NCBI GenBank assembly: GCA_932294295.1
Contig: OW028580.1
Coordinates: 13,829,102 to 13,893,101 of the forward strand
Reading direction: 5' to 3'
Source of the DNA: Alitta virens
Taxonomy: Eukaryota; Annelida; Polychaeta; Phyllodocida; Nereididae
Length of the DNA stretch: 64,000 bases
Under the pieces are notes generated by a model. That model had not been told where the DNA came from, did no database searches, and saw only the letters and a list, made by a program, of their open reading frames with translations. Position numbers and translations under genes: made by a program. This document shows, in pieces, positions 1-9,932 of this stretch. Numbering within the stretch: position 1 is the stretch's first letter; each line of letters opens with the position of its first letter.

Positions 1-77
1 ATCATGACAGTCATTTGGCTATGATTATAAATCCGTGGATGTTGTAGAGCCATGTCATTCTTTGTCTGCAATTAAAG

Positions 78-1674
78 ATGGCAAATGCTTCATTGCGTTC
101 ACCAAGTATCATTGATATTGGCAATGCCGTTCAAAGCAAAGAATTTTGCATTAAATTTATGAGAAAACACAGATTTTTAAGGAAAGCATCAAAGTGTTTT
201 CGGTGTAATACAGACATGACTCTAATCAGCAAGCCACAGAAAGTGACCACAGATCGTCAAATGTGGTTATGCTCCAACTGTATCTCTTGTAAATCGATAC
301 GGCATGGAACTGTATTTTCTGTAAGAATCATTACCAACGAATGGTTGTTTTTTTCAATTTCAATAATTCAGACATCACTACATGATTGAAATATATTTTC
401 TTTATTTCAGGGCTCAAAACTGACATTAGAATCTTTACTGATGGTCTACTATTTCTTCTGCCAAGACATTCCGATTTATCTGGCTGAACATATCTATCAT
501 GACATATCCCACACAACTTATGTCAGGTGGTACTCAAAATTTCGCTCTTGTCTCACCAACAACATACATTCCTCTGGCAATGCCCTAGATGGTCATATTG
601 AAACAACACTACAAAATATTGATGAGTATGAAATAGATGAATCATTCTTCGGTAAAAAAAGAAAATACAACAAGGGTGCTGTGACTAAAAATGCTTGGGT
701 GTTCGGCCTTATGGAGCGAGAAACAAGGAACACAGTTTTCAAAATTGTGCAGAAGAGAGACAAAAATACCCTATAACCAATCATAAAAAATCATGTTGCT
801 ACAGGATCAATTATTTACAGTGATGACTGGAAAGCTTACTCCTGCCTTGGTAAGGATGGATATGTCCACAAAGTTGTAGTTCACAAGAAAGAGTTTGTGT
901 CACGAAGGTGCCTGTACAAATGCAATAGAAGGTTAGATTCACTTACTCTTGTTTATACTGCCGTGCAAAAGTTTGGAAACACTCAATAATTTCATTGTGC
1001 CTGAAGTTGATACTTTTAGACCAAGGTAGAAATAAACTAATCCACATGTTTAGCACATAATAATAATAAATTTGATAAAAGAAACAGCAGAATACTTATG
1101 AATACCAAAATGCTAACATATCTAAATAATTGATAAGATGTTCAACTTATCTATTAATTGTGATAATGAGTTAATTAATACTTTATCAGTTGTAAATATA
1201 AGTGCTATTCAAAATTTTTTTTGCTTATATTGACCTTTCATTGTTTTTGCCGTCCAGTGTCAAAATATATTTTGGAAAACGCGTGACTGGTAAGCCTCTT
1301 GTGGGCTGGGTGCAATCAGCACAAGTCATGAATAAAATAATCAATCAATGTTTAGTACTAACATTTCTAACAGCATTATCACAGTACCTGATTGCTGTTA
1401 CTTTTTTGTTATTAATATTAAAATTGTGGAAATGTATATGAGTTTCCATATTTTAGCATGGTAGTGTATATGTATGTATGCCACATACTTTTATTCATTA
1501 TTGTGAAATTATATCTAATTACACATTTTAATTGCAGGTTTGTGGGGAATGTTGAAACTACGCATATGCAGTAAGAAAGGACTACGTTCTGCTTATCTGC
1601 AGGAATTTCTTGATGAATTCTCATACAGATACTGCCACAATTACAATTTATTTATGAACTTATTCCCCACTTAG
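78..1674 (+). pseudogene. Merlin-type (ISXO2/IS1595-like) DDE transposase pseudogene, three exons
   Basis: Three exon-like blocks encode a transposase of the ISXO2-like family, called Merlin in animals. Exon 1 (78-320) has a paired-Cys zinc ribbon (CFRC...CSNC) and ends at GTAAGA. Exon 2 (411-930) follows TTTATTTCAG in phase 0 and carries the EIDESFFGKKRKYNKG motif with the first catalytic Asp; the second Asp lies in YSDDWKAY, beyond a TAA at 774-776. Near 900 the frame shifts by one before TNAIEG, which holds the catalytic Glu. Exon 3 (1538-1674) follows TTGCAG, continues with LWGMLKLR and ends in TAG. Matching phases across both introns show that the ancestral copy was spliced. One nonsense codon plus one frameshift make it a pseudogene unless they are assembly errors. 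Family assignment is from motif recognition; no terminal repeats were located. Confidence 0.8.
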
Positions 1675-2090
1675 CTCATAGTGAAAGTAACATCCACAAT
1701 GACCATTGTTAATTGAAGTTTTGGCATGGAAATGGGAAATTATGAGTCATTGTCATAGGAAAGTGGTGTTTTTATATTTTCTAGCAATAAATGTGATACA
1801 AAGAGTTGAAGGTATTCATGTGTTTTATATCTGTGTGATTTATGGGTATCTGTTGCTATTGTATATCTAAAATGAAAATGACAGTTTTCCCTGTCTTTAA
1901 TTCGGCTCATTTAGCATTAATTTTGTTCCAAAATAATTATAATTAGTTAAGCAACAAAGGTAATAAAAAATCTGCAGCACAAGTAGTGAATTCAAATGAC
2001 AGTGGACTGCATCATTATTGTTGCTATGTAATATATAACTGTAATGTCATCTCTATTACACACATTTGTATGAAAGTTTCATGTTGACTT
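1675..2090. other. AT-rich non-genic spacer
   Basis: AT-rich sequence without a convincing ORF, RNA gene or repeat. The only feature is occasional ATTA/TAAT-rich tracts. Confidence 0.5.
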
Positions 2091-2139
2091 AAGAGAATAA
2101 AAAATCATCTGTTTTCTTTTTTTCATTATCTTATTATAA

Positions 2140-2644
2140 ACCCTTCTCTGTATACACATGGACACACCAACACTGCAACTCTCATTGTAGAACAGTAACA
2201 CTGACACTACTCCTATTCTGGGGACTATATTTGTCCCCCCACAGACATGCCACTCTGTCCCAGTGACACCGCCACCCATTCTTATTGCTCCCCTGCAATG
2301 ACCAAAGACACTGCCACACCACCTCCGCCAGTGGCAGTGTCGGTGTGACAGAGTAAAAGGCCTATGTAGGAAGCCATCTATGAGTAGTAGTAAATGTCGG
2401 TGTGTCAGTGTAACAGGACTATGTAGGACCAATATTAATGCAGGATCTGTCGAAGTCCAATGTACAAACCGTATAGACAGAATAGCGAAGTCAGCAGTGG
2501 CGGTCTCAGCGTGTCATATGATGGAACTATGTAGGGAACAATGTATATACAGCAGTCGTGGTGTCAGTGTGTCCATATGATGAAACAATGCAGGGAATAA
2601 TGTGTATACAGCTGTATGACTTCAGGTGGCAGTGTCGGTATGGG
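2140..2644. repeat. Left flank of the ~120-bp minisatellite, with a polarity switch
   Basis: From about 2325 to 2644 the sequence carries degenerate units of the minisatellite seen at 21.2-22.8 kb, recognisable by GGCAGTGTCGGT, CAGTGGCGGT and AACAATGTRTATACAGC. From about 2140 to 2325 similar words run on the opposite strand (CCGACACTGCCAC-type, CAGTGACACCGCC). The array therefore changes direction near 2320-2335. The viral element is inserted in the plus-polarity part. Confidence 0.75.
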
Positions 2645-2650
2645 AGTGCA
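2645..2650. repeat. Left target-site duplication AGTGCA
   Basis: AGTGCA directly precedes CTACTGTA, the first bases of the left inverted repeat. The same six bases follow the right inverted repeat at 21227-21232. A 6-bp duplication is what Polinton/Maverick integrases produce. The exact edge is uncertain by 1-2 nt because the right end carries two extra bases (TACAGTAGTG). Confidence 0.75.
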
Positions 2651-3120
2651 CTACTGTATAGGGGTGTCTAGAGACCCTATTTCACGCCCCACTGGGCACC
2701 AGTGGGGGGGTGTGAAAAGGGGGCGTGGCTAAAAATGTTACATAACCTCATTAATGACAGTGTGAAAAGGGGGCGTGGCTAAAAGTGTTACATAACCTAA
2801 TTATTGATCATAATTATTTTCTTTCTGATGTTACATAACCTCATTAATGACCATAATTGTTTTCTTTTGACTGTTACATAACCTCATTAATAACCATAAT
2901 TATTCTCTATTGATACTCATAAACTGTTATATAACCTCATCAGTGATAATTAGCACATTACATAAATCCATTAATGATCATAATTATTTTCATTTGATAG
3001 CATAAACTGTTACAACAGTAGTAATTAACATTACATAACTAGCTAACGACCATAAGTTAACATAACACGTACATAACACATTAATGACCATAATATTTTT
3101 CTTTGTATATGTGTCAAGAT
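2651..3120 (+). repeat. Left terminal inverted repeat, iterated
   Basis: The reverse complement of 20660-21226 matches this end: CTACTGTA, TTCACGCCCCACTGG, GGGGGGGTGTGAAAAGGGGGCGTG, then repeated blocks of the form GTTACATAAYCTCATTAATGA and YCATAATTATTTTCTTTTGATA. The block beginning TGTGAAAAGGGGGCGTGGCT occurs twice (2711 and 2761). The two ends are clearly homologous but diverged, with indels and different repeat numbers, so the inverted repeat is about 470-570 bp and imperfect. Confidence 0.85.
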
Positions 3121-3703
3121 ATTCATAACTGATCAAACACACACACACACACAATGTATGTGCATAGGTAGCTCATCATAATTTCACAGACACACATGAA
3201 TACACATACATATCCAGGTCACCCTACATGCACCAGGTACACATACTCATCATAATTTCACAATAACTATTATACACAAGTAATTTCACTAGAACTTGTC
3301 ATGCATCAGCGCACAACAGCACATCAATACACAGATAATTTCACAAGATCTTGTCATGCATCAGTGCACAGCAACACACAGATAATTTCACAAGATCTTA
3401 CCATGCATCACTGCACAACAGGATAGAGCATATGTCAATACATGTATAGCACCTGCCTATAGCCCCAAGGGTATGGATGGATCAATACACAAACATAACC
3501 ATATATATATATATATATATATATACAGAACTCTATCACACCCCCCCAGATGACTCACCATAATTTCACAATATTTTATTACACACAACACATGACTACC
3601 TGAGGCATAGAGAGGATGACAAGGTTTTATGATCACACAGTGTCAAAAAAGACGATAGTTATATCTTTATAGAGCTAAAAATAGCATTTCTTACATAATC
3701 ACC
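3121..3703. repeat. Sub-terminal non-coding region with short tandem repeats
   Basis: The leader between the inverted repeat and the polymerase promoter contains a CA run near 3139, a TA run at 3502-3524, and three imperfect direct repeats (about 3283, 3335 and 3378). Each repeat has the core TAATTTCACAAGATCTTGTC followed by ATGCATCA. No ORF is convincing. The repeats could be replication or transcription control sites, but nothing shows which. Confidence 0.6.
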
Positions 3704-3747
3704 AGTATATATAGTTTATCAGGGTATCAGAGACTCATACAACAACC
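3700..3747 (+). promoter_or_regulatory. TATA-type promoter of the polymerase gene
   Basis: AGTATATATAGTTTATC lies about 40 bp upstream of the polymerase ATG, a normal TATA-to-start spacing for a short leader. The ATG context (ACAACCATGA) is a reasonable Kozak match. This is motif-based only. Confidence 0.5.
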
Positions 3748-6700
3748 ATGACTAAAAGAGGACTGTCACCAGAGCCACACAGAGCAAAGAAACCAAGACC
3801 ACCACCCTACCAGGTCACCCAAACCAACCACAGAAGAGCTAGAAGATTCGGTTATGAAGAAAGAAGCTTCAGAGCAGCATTTAACCAGACTTACACAGGA
3901 CACAGACTAATCGATATACATCAAGAACTTGAAGATATGTTTCAAGATGTTATTGACAGAGCCGCACAGCATCATGACCCTGAAGACAGGGCCAGAGTCA
4001 TCATTCAACATAAGGATCTCAAACAGGACATTGTCATTCACATGAGACCTCAAAACCTCATCACAGCAAAGACCATCATGGATAGAATGGAAAAGGTCCT
4101 ACAATCAGCACAGAGTATGTGCGTTGATAACTCATTCCAGGTAGAGGTAGGTGTTCTTCATCATGACAAGGGTGGGGGTAAGTCTTACATAACCATACCG
4201 GCTCTACCCAATGACAACACACAGACTGTCAGGGCCATAGTCGTAGCTAGGGCCAAAGCACGAAATGACCCCAGAGCAGCAGAACTCTGTAAGGCATATA
4301 GGGCTGACAAAGGAGGACATCAATCTCAACTTGGGCAGGCCCTTTCACTTTTAAGGAGTGTACAGATACCTCCAGAACACAAAGTCACGATAGAGGACTT
4401 CCCAAGATTTGAGAACCATATCAATGCGCAGATTATTCTCCTTGACCAAGAACTCAAAACCTTATATGGAGGGCCATACAATGAGACAACCCTTTATCTC
4501 TACCAGGATCATCAAGGTATTCATGCAATCTCAAATATTCAGAGATTATTACATAGTCAGTATATCTGTAAAAGATGCTTCACCATATACAAGGATAACC
4601 ATGTATGTGAAGCTACTTATAATCAGACAACAGAGAAGGGCACGAGACAGAACAGGGCGCTACCCATCATAAACCTTGACACCAAAGACCGGAACAACAC
4701 CATCATCAAGAAAACCTGCACAGTATTCATTCCCGAATTACAGGGGGACTACACCTGTGCAGCCAGGGCAGTCATCGTATGCATAGCAAAACTGCAGCAG
4801 GATCCTCACTACAAATCACTCACCAAGACATCAAGGGCTCACCGAGAAGGTTTAAACGCTCAGAGAGGGAGAGCCCGGCGACTTCTAAAAGAAGTAAACC
4901 TTCCATCAGACAGACAAATAGAGATCAGAGAGTTCTACAAATTTGAAGATCACCTCAATGTACAGATCATCGTCATAGATAAAGATACCGATCACGGTGT
5001 TATCTATGCAGGTTCTAAGACCCGACAGAACAAGATATTTCTCTACAAAGACGGTCAGCATTTCCACTCCATCACAGCGTTATCAGGACTTTTCTCCAAT
5101 AAAGAAATCTGTGCAGACTGTCTCAAGTATTACAACAAAAGAGCAACACACTTCTGTCGAAACAAATGCATGATATGTATGAGAAAAGATTGTAATTGGG
5201 TACAGGCCATCAAATGTCAAGATTGCAATAGAACCTGCCGCAACTCAGACTGTTTCACAAACCACAAACAAACAGAGAGATTCAAAAGAGGGCCGGCCAC
5301 AGGGGAAGAAAAACTATCCAAATGTCAGCAATACTTCTTTTGCCCTGGATGTATGAGGTTGCTAGACACCACGAAAAGAAACAAGGAAGATCACATCTGT
5401 GGAGAATGGCAATGTCGATTATGTCAAGACTACTTTACAGGACAACACCTCTGCTACATGAGAACATCAAAACAAAAAGCTAGTACCGGTAAATTCATCT
5501 ACTTCGACTTTGAGTCTACACAGGACGAAATATTCCAATGTCAAGAGGGGTACAAACCGAGACAAGGGGGTAACACTTGTAAGGCATGCACAGATGACTA
5601 CACATGTTCAGCATGTAGAAGATGTCGTCACTGTACCAAATGGTATTGCGGCCTTCAACAGCACATACCCAACCTCGTCGTGGCTCAATCTAGCTGCAAC
5701 AAATGTAACGATGATCAGACACACTGCAACGAATGTGGTATCAAATGTCTCAACCACGACAATAATCACACATGTAGAAATTGTTATCAGAAGGAGATCG
5801 TTTTCAAAGGAGATGCAACGGTACAAGATTTCGGTAAATGGCTCATCAATGAAAAGCACAAGGGTTTCACATGCATTGCTCATAACGGGAAAGGTTATGA
5901 CTTCCTCTTCCTACAAGGATACCTCCTTCAAAACGGGATCCAGCCGGCAATCACCAAGGTTGGTACAAAAATAATGTACATGAATATACCCCAAACAGGC
6001 ATTAGATTCATAGACTCCCTCAATTTCCTACCAATGGCACTCAAGAAACTACCCAAGACATTAGGACTCTCATCATCACTAAAAAAAGGAGATTTTCCAC
6101 ACATGTTCAATACCAGGCAACACTTTCACCAGAGACATTTCACACACTATCCTCTAATAGAATTCTACGGTAAAGAGATTGATCTAGAATGGCACAACAG
6201 TCTACAAGGCCCCTACGACATGCACAACGATATGGAGGAATACTGTAGAACAGATGTCAAGATTCTCAGAGAGGCATGTACAAAATTCCGACATCTCATC
6301 AAAGATATAACCAGGCTCGAGACTGAGAACGGATCCATGGATATCGACCCCTTCTCACAGGTCACCATAGCATCGACATGTATGCAGATCTTCAGGCAAA
6401 ACTTTCTCAAGGAAAGTTACAGAGTAACCCTGGAAGACAATACCACTCCAGAGATCACAATGGTGGGTGGACAATACTATCACGACAATGAGACACTATC
6501 ATCTACAGATATTAAAGAAAAAACCTTCCTGAACTCCGACATCGCGCACATACCTCCTCAAGGATACACCGCACGACATGGGCATAGTTACAAGTCTATT
6601 CAATGGCTTGAATATCTAAGTCATAGTAACAAGATATTCATACAACATGCTCGTAATATAGGGGAACTAGCAGTAGGTCAGTACAGGGTAGATGGAGCAG

Positions 6701-8283
6701 ACAGCAATGGGGTTCTCTACGAATTTTACGGTTGCAGATGGCATGGTTGTCCTACATGCTTCCCCGACAGATCTATCAAAGACAGCTACAATAATCAGAC
6801 AATGGATCAGATCTACCAGAAGACCATACAGAGGGAGGACTTTCTCAAGACCACAACACCAACAGTTACATCTATATGGGAATGTCAGTTTGACAAGCTA
6901 CTCAAGGAAGACCAAGAGATGAAGCATTTCATTTCGTCACTGGATATCCCTACAAGACTACATATCAGAGATTCGTTCTTCGGAGGTAGGACATCATCAG
7001 TACGACTTCATTACCAAGTAGGTGAGGGTGAGAAGATCCATTATTACGACTATACAAGCCTCTACCCCTCGGTAAATAAATACAGTACTCTACCGGTAGG
7101 ACACCCCCAGATATTAACCAAGGACTTTGACTACACCATGAGATCCTACTTCGGCATAGCCAAAATTAAAGTATTACCACCAAGAGGTATCTATCACCCC
7201 GTTCTACCCTACAGATCAGGAGGTCGACTTAAATTCCCGCTATGTCGCACATGTGCAGATGAGCACAGCCAGTTACCATGTCAGTGTAGTATTGATCAGA
7301 GGGCCATCATAGGTACCTACTGCACACCAGAAATCATGAAGGCCCTAGAGAAAGGCTACACCATCCTCAAGATCTATGAAGTTTACCACTGGGGAGACAC
7401 TTCAGACGAGCTGTTCAGAGGATACGTTGACACATTTCTCAGGATTAAACAGGAGGCATCAGGATACCCAGAATGGGCCAAAACTCCAGAAGATCGCGAA
7501 GTTTACATCCGGAGTTATCTAGAGGCTGAAGGAATCAGTCTAAGGTCTGAAAACATCAACCACAACCCAGGACTAAGAACAGTAGCCAAACTGGCACTCA
7601 ACAGCTTTTGGGGTAAGTTTGGGGAGAAACCGAATCGCGTCAGAACACAATACATCACGGATCCCTCCAAATTTAAACAACTAGCCAACGACACATCAGT
7701 AGAGATCATGATGATCTACATGGTCAATGAGGACTGTCTGCTAGTAGAGACCAAGAGTAGGGAAACATTTGAACCTGACAACCTCAAGACTAACGACGTC
7801 GTAGCATCATTCACAACATGTTGGGCAAGACTTAAACTCTATGGACTCATCGATCAACTAGGACGCCGGGTACTCTATATGGACACAGACTCTGTCATTT
7901 TCACATCCCTCAGAGGCCAAGATATGCCACCGCTAGGAGATTTTCTAGGACAACTGACCGATGAGCTACCGGCGGGACAGTACATAACAGCATTCATTTC
8001 TTCAGGCCCTAAATCCTACAGCTACAGACTTAATGATAACTCGGAAATAGTCAAATTCAAAGGTATCATCATGAACCCTATCAACAGTCAGCTTGTAACT
8101 TTCGAAAACATCCAGCAAGTTGTAACCAAGGGGCTAATCATCAGGTTACCTACATACAATATGTTTGTTAGAGACAAAGTACATGGACGAGTTTTTAACA
8201 AGGCATCTTATAAGACTGTAAAACTAGTTTATACCAAGAGGGTGTTACTAGATAGTTATGACACTCTACCATATGGTTATTAG
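3748..8283 (+). CDS. Protein-primed-type family B DNA polymerase with duplicated OTU-like N-terminal module
   Basis: A single open frame of 1511 residues encodes the replicative polymerase of the element. Exonuclease motifs are FDFES (D587/E589), AHNGKGYDF (D718) and YCRTD (D836). Polymerase motifs are DYTSLYPS (D1101), KLALNSFWGK (1281-1290), YMDTDS (D1379/D1381) and a GPKSY motif near 1422. Residues 980-1005 carry the YEFYGCRWHGCPTC signature typical of Polinton polymerases, reminiscent of Vsr-like nucleases. The N-terminus has two related modules (about 150-290 and 325-470), each ending in a Cys/His cluster. The second has Cys337 and His440 as plausible OTU-type protease residues; the first has lost the Cys. 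A Cys-rich insert (about 598-680) separates Exo I and Exo II. Length is above the usual 1000-1300 residues, mainly from the N-terminal duplication. Catalytic motifs are all present. Confidence 0.95.
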   Translation: MTKRGLSPEPHRAKKPRPPPYQVTQTNHRRARRFGYEERSFRAAFNQTYTGHRLIDIHQELEDMFQDVIDRAAQHHDPEDRARVIIQHKDLKQDIVIHMRPQNLITAKTIMDRMEKVLQSAQSMCVDNSFQVEVGVLHHDKGGGKSYITIPALPNDNTQTVRAIVVARAKARNDPRAAELCKAYRADKGGHQSQLGQALSLLRSVQIPPEHKVTIEDFPRFENHINAQIILLDQELKTLYGGPYNETTLYLYQDHQGIHAISNIQRLLHSQYICKRCFTIYKDNHVCEATYNQTTEKGTRQNRALPIINLDTKDRNNTIIKKTCTVFIPELQGDYTCAARAVIVCIAKLQQDPHYKSLTKTSRAHREGLNAQRGRARRLLKEVNLPSDRQIEIREFYKFEDHLNVQIIVIDKDTDHGVIYAGSKTRQNKIFLYKDGQHFHSITALSGLFSNKEICADCLKYYNKRATHFCRNKCMICMRKDCNWVQAIKCQDCNRTCRNSDCFTNHKQTERFKRGPATGEEKLSKCQQYFFCPGCMRLLDTTKRNKEDHICGEWQCRLCQDYFTGQHLCYMRTSKQKASTGKFIYFDFESTQDEIFQCQEGYKPRQGGNTCKACTDDYTCSACRRCRHCTKWYCGLQQHIPNLVVAQSSCNKCNDDQTHCNECGIKCLNHDNNHTCRNCYQKEIVFKGDATVQDFGKWLINEKHKGFTCIAHNGKGYDFLFLQGYLLQNGIQPAITKVGTKIMYMNIPQTGIRFIDSLNFLPMALKKLPKTLGLSSSLKKGDFPHMFNTRQHFHQRHFTHYPLIEFYGKEIDLEWHNSLQGPYDMHNDMEEYCRTDVKILREACTKFRHLIKDITRLETENGSMDIDPFSQVTIASTCMQIFRQNFLKESYRVTLEDNTTPEITMVGGQYYHDNETLSSTDIKEKTFLNSDIAHIPPQGYTARHGHSYKSIQWLEYLSHSNKIFIQHARNIGELAVGQYRVDGADSNGVLYEFYGCRWHGCPTCFPDRSIKDSYNNQTMDQIYQKTIQREDFLKTTTPTVTSIWECQFDKLLKEDQEMKHFISSLDIPTRLHIRDSFFGGRTSSVRLHYQVGEGEKIHYYDYTSLYPSVNKYSTLPVGHPQILTKDFDYTMRSYFGIAKIKVLPPRGIYHPVLPYRSGGRLKFPLCRTCADEHSQLPCQCSIDQRAIIGTYCTPEIMKALEKGYTILKIYEVYHWGDTSDELFRGYVDTFLRIKQEASGYPEWAKTPEDREVYIRSYLEAEGISLRSENINHNPGLRTVAKLALNSFWGKFGEKPNRVRTQYITDPSKFKQLANDTSVEIMMIYMVNEDCLLVETKSRETFEPDNLKTNDVVASFTTCWARLKLYGLIDQLGRRVLYMDTDSVIFTSLRGQDMPPLGDFLGQLTDELPAGQYITAFISSGPKSYSYRLNDNSEIVKFKGIIMNPINSQLVTFENIQQVVTKGLIIRLPTYNMFVRDKVHGRVFNKASYKTVKLVYTKRVLLDSYDTLPYGY

Positions 8284-8605
8284 TATGTAAATATACTAAA
8301 GGGCATGTATATATGTAAAGATTATAGCTGTTAAAACATGTACTTATGTTTATATATACAGAAGGACGACAGGCTATTTCTACATAGTATTACTACTAAA
8401 TATGTACATATGTTTACTAAAAAAAAAAAAAGGATACAGATCTATTTCTACATAACACTGTATATGCTCTAATTGTCATGAAATATATATGTATGTATAT
8501 ATACTAAAATAGGATAGAACTCTACTTCTACATAGTAATGTGCACTGTCAAATTTCAAAGCTGAGTATAAATAAAGATGTCAACCAAATTCGTGATCAGT
8601 TTGTC
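8284..8605 (+). promoter_or_regulatory. Intergenic region with three imperfect ~75-bp repeats before the structural gene block
   Basis: Three spaced copies of AGGAYA...CTATTTCTACATA occur at about 8363, 8431 and 8511. Each is followed by a TATATGTA-rich tract, and an A12 run lies at 8419-8430. Their place immediately upstream of the integrase/capsid block suggests promoter or processing signals for that block. This is inference from position and repetition only. Confidence 0.4.
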
Positions 8606-8848
8606 ATGGAGACTCAATCAATACACAACGAAAGCTGGCAGGTCTTGGGGGTCAAAATCCCCAAGAATGAGGTTGTATTTTTTAGTCAAATTATCATACT
8701 CTATGTAGTAATAATAGCATGCATTGTCAACCTATCAATCAGTCACCCCCTGAGCGAGCTTTGGGTAGGACTTCTAAGCAGTAGTATAGGGTTTCTTCTC
8801 CCGAACCCCACTATAAAAGACAGAAGAGTATCACTCAATAATGGATAA
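8606..8848 (+). CDS. Small membrane protein of the element, 80 residues
   Basis: The product is a short protein with two hydrophobic stretches: a strong membrane segment at about residues 23-43 (VVFFSQIIILYVVIIACIV) and a second at about 53-66 (WVGLLSSSIGFLLP). The C-terminus is NPTIKDRR followed by a short tail. A frame upstream from 8540 is open, but the ATG at 8606 gives the compact product. I recognise the general shape, a central EVVFF segment and a LLSSSIGFLLPNP-like end, from small ORFs that accompany F54H12.2-type elements; no function is known to me. Its stop overlaps the integrase start by 8 nt (ATGGATAA), so the two are probably co-expressed. Confidence 0.7.
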   Translation: METQSIHNESWQVLGVKIPKNEVVFFSQIIILYVVIIACIVNLSISHPLSELWVGLLSSSIGFLLPNPTIKDRRVSLNNG

Positions 8849-9932
8849 TTATTTAAAATCTATTTACTATAATACTAGTAAACCCGGTAGTTACTCAGGG
8901 ATAACCAAGTTCTGGCAGAGTATAAAAGCCTCAGGCAACCCTCATAAGCTCAAGTTTAAAGATGTAAAGAAATGGCTAACAGAACAGTACACGTATCTGG
9001 TACACAAACAGCCCACATCAAGGTTTAAGAGAGAATCAATTATTGTAGGGGGGATGAATGAGATTATGGACACAGACTTAATGGATGTTCAGAAATTTAG
9101 CAGGAGTAATGACAGAGTAAAATACCTGGCAGTATTCATAGACTTATTTTCAAGATATCTAAGAATTGAGCCTATGAAAAGTAAAACAGGAGAAGAGATG
9201 GTTAATGTTATGAAAAAAATTTTCAAGGACGGTCGCACGGTAAAAGAGTTAAGAAGCGATCAGGGTAAAGAATATACAGCTAAGTCTGTCCAGGAATACA
9301 TGAAATCTAAAAACATAAACCATGTACTAGCTTATAATGTTTACCATGCAAACTATGCAGAGAGGGTAATCAGAACAGTTAAAACACGAATATACAAATT
9401 CTTTACCAAACACCAAACTCATAGATATATCGAACACCTTCAAGAAATCGTCTCTAGTTATAATAATACCAAACACTCCACGATAGGGATGACACCTTCC
9501 CAAGTTACCGAAGAGAATCAGCAAGAGCTTTATGAAAAGATATATTTACCTATAGAGTTAAAAAGAGAAAGAACGACAATTGTATATAAATTTAACGTAG
9601 GTGATAAAGTAAGATTATCTTTAGCTAGAGCACAGTTCCAAAAAGGGTTTGACAGAAAATGGACAGAAGAAATTTTCATTATCGATAAAAGGGTATCATC
9701 ACACCCCCCGCGCTATAGAGTAATAGATTTAAACAAGGAGAAGATCGACGGTAGTTTCTACGGGCAGGAGATGCAAAGAGCCTTGGTAGCAGATAATGAT
9801 CTATATAAGATCGAAAAAATTCTCAGACGCCGCATTAGACAAGGAAAGAGGGAAGCGTTAGTTCGTTGGTTAGGTTACAGCAAGAAGTTTGACTCCTGGA
9901 TTAAGGAGACAGAAATTAGAAAATATGGATGA
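8841..9932 (+). CDS. Retroviral-type integrase with C-terminal chromodomain
   Basis: The 363-residue protein inserts the element into host DNA. The rve core carries Asp79 (MDTDLMDV), Asp140 (LRSDQGKEY) and Glu174 (NYAERVIRT), a DD-x33-E arrangement. Upstream lies a basic segment of about 70 residues. After the core is an SH3-like region rich in Lys and Arg (about 240-300). Residues 323-363 form a chromodomain (KIEKILRRR, VRWLGY, FDSW), which in related elements binds methylated histone tails and biases integration. The ATG overlaps the stop of the upstream gene by 8 nt, and its own stop overlaps the next gene by 8 nt. The direct repeat AGTGCA at the ends is the expected product of this enzyme. 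Intact. Confidence 0.95.
   Translation: MDNYLKSIYYNTSKPGSYSGITKFWQSIKASGNPHKLKFKDVKKWLTEQYTYLVHKQPTSRFKRESIIVGGMNEIMDTDLMDVQKFSRSNDRVKYLAVFIDLFSRYLRIEPMKSKTGEEMVNVMKKIFKDGRTVKELRSDQGKEYTAKSVQEYMKSKNINHVLAYNVYHANYAERVIRTVKTRIYKFFTKHQTHRYIEHLQEIVSSYNNTKHSTIGMTPSQVTEENQQELYEKIYLPIELKRERTTIVYKFNVGDKVRLSLARAQFQKGFDRKWTEEIFIIDKRVSSHPPRYRVIDLNKEKIDGSFYGQEMQRALVADNDLYKIEKILRRRIRQGKREALVRWLGYSKKFDSWIKETEIRKYG

Noticed and set aside
2079..2432. Minus-strand 117-residue ORF
   Set aside because: It lies entirely in inverted minisatellite units and has repeat-driven His/Cys/Val composition.
4409..7709. Several ORFs of 60-150 residues inside the polymerase gene on both strands
   Set aside because: Shadow frames of the polymerase coding sequence without independent motifs.
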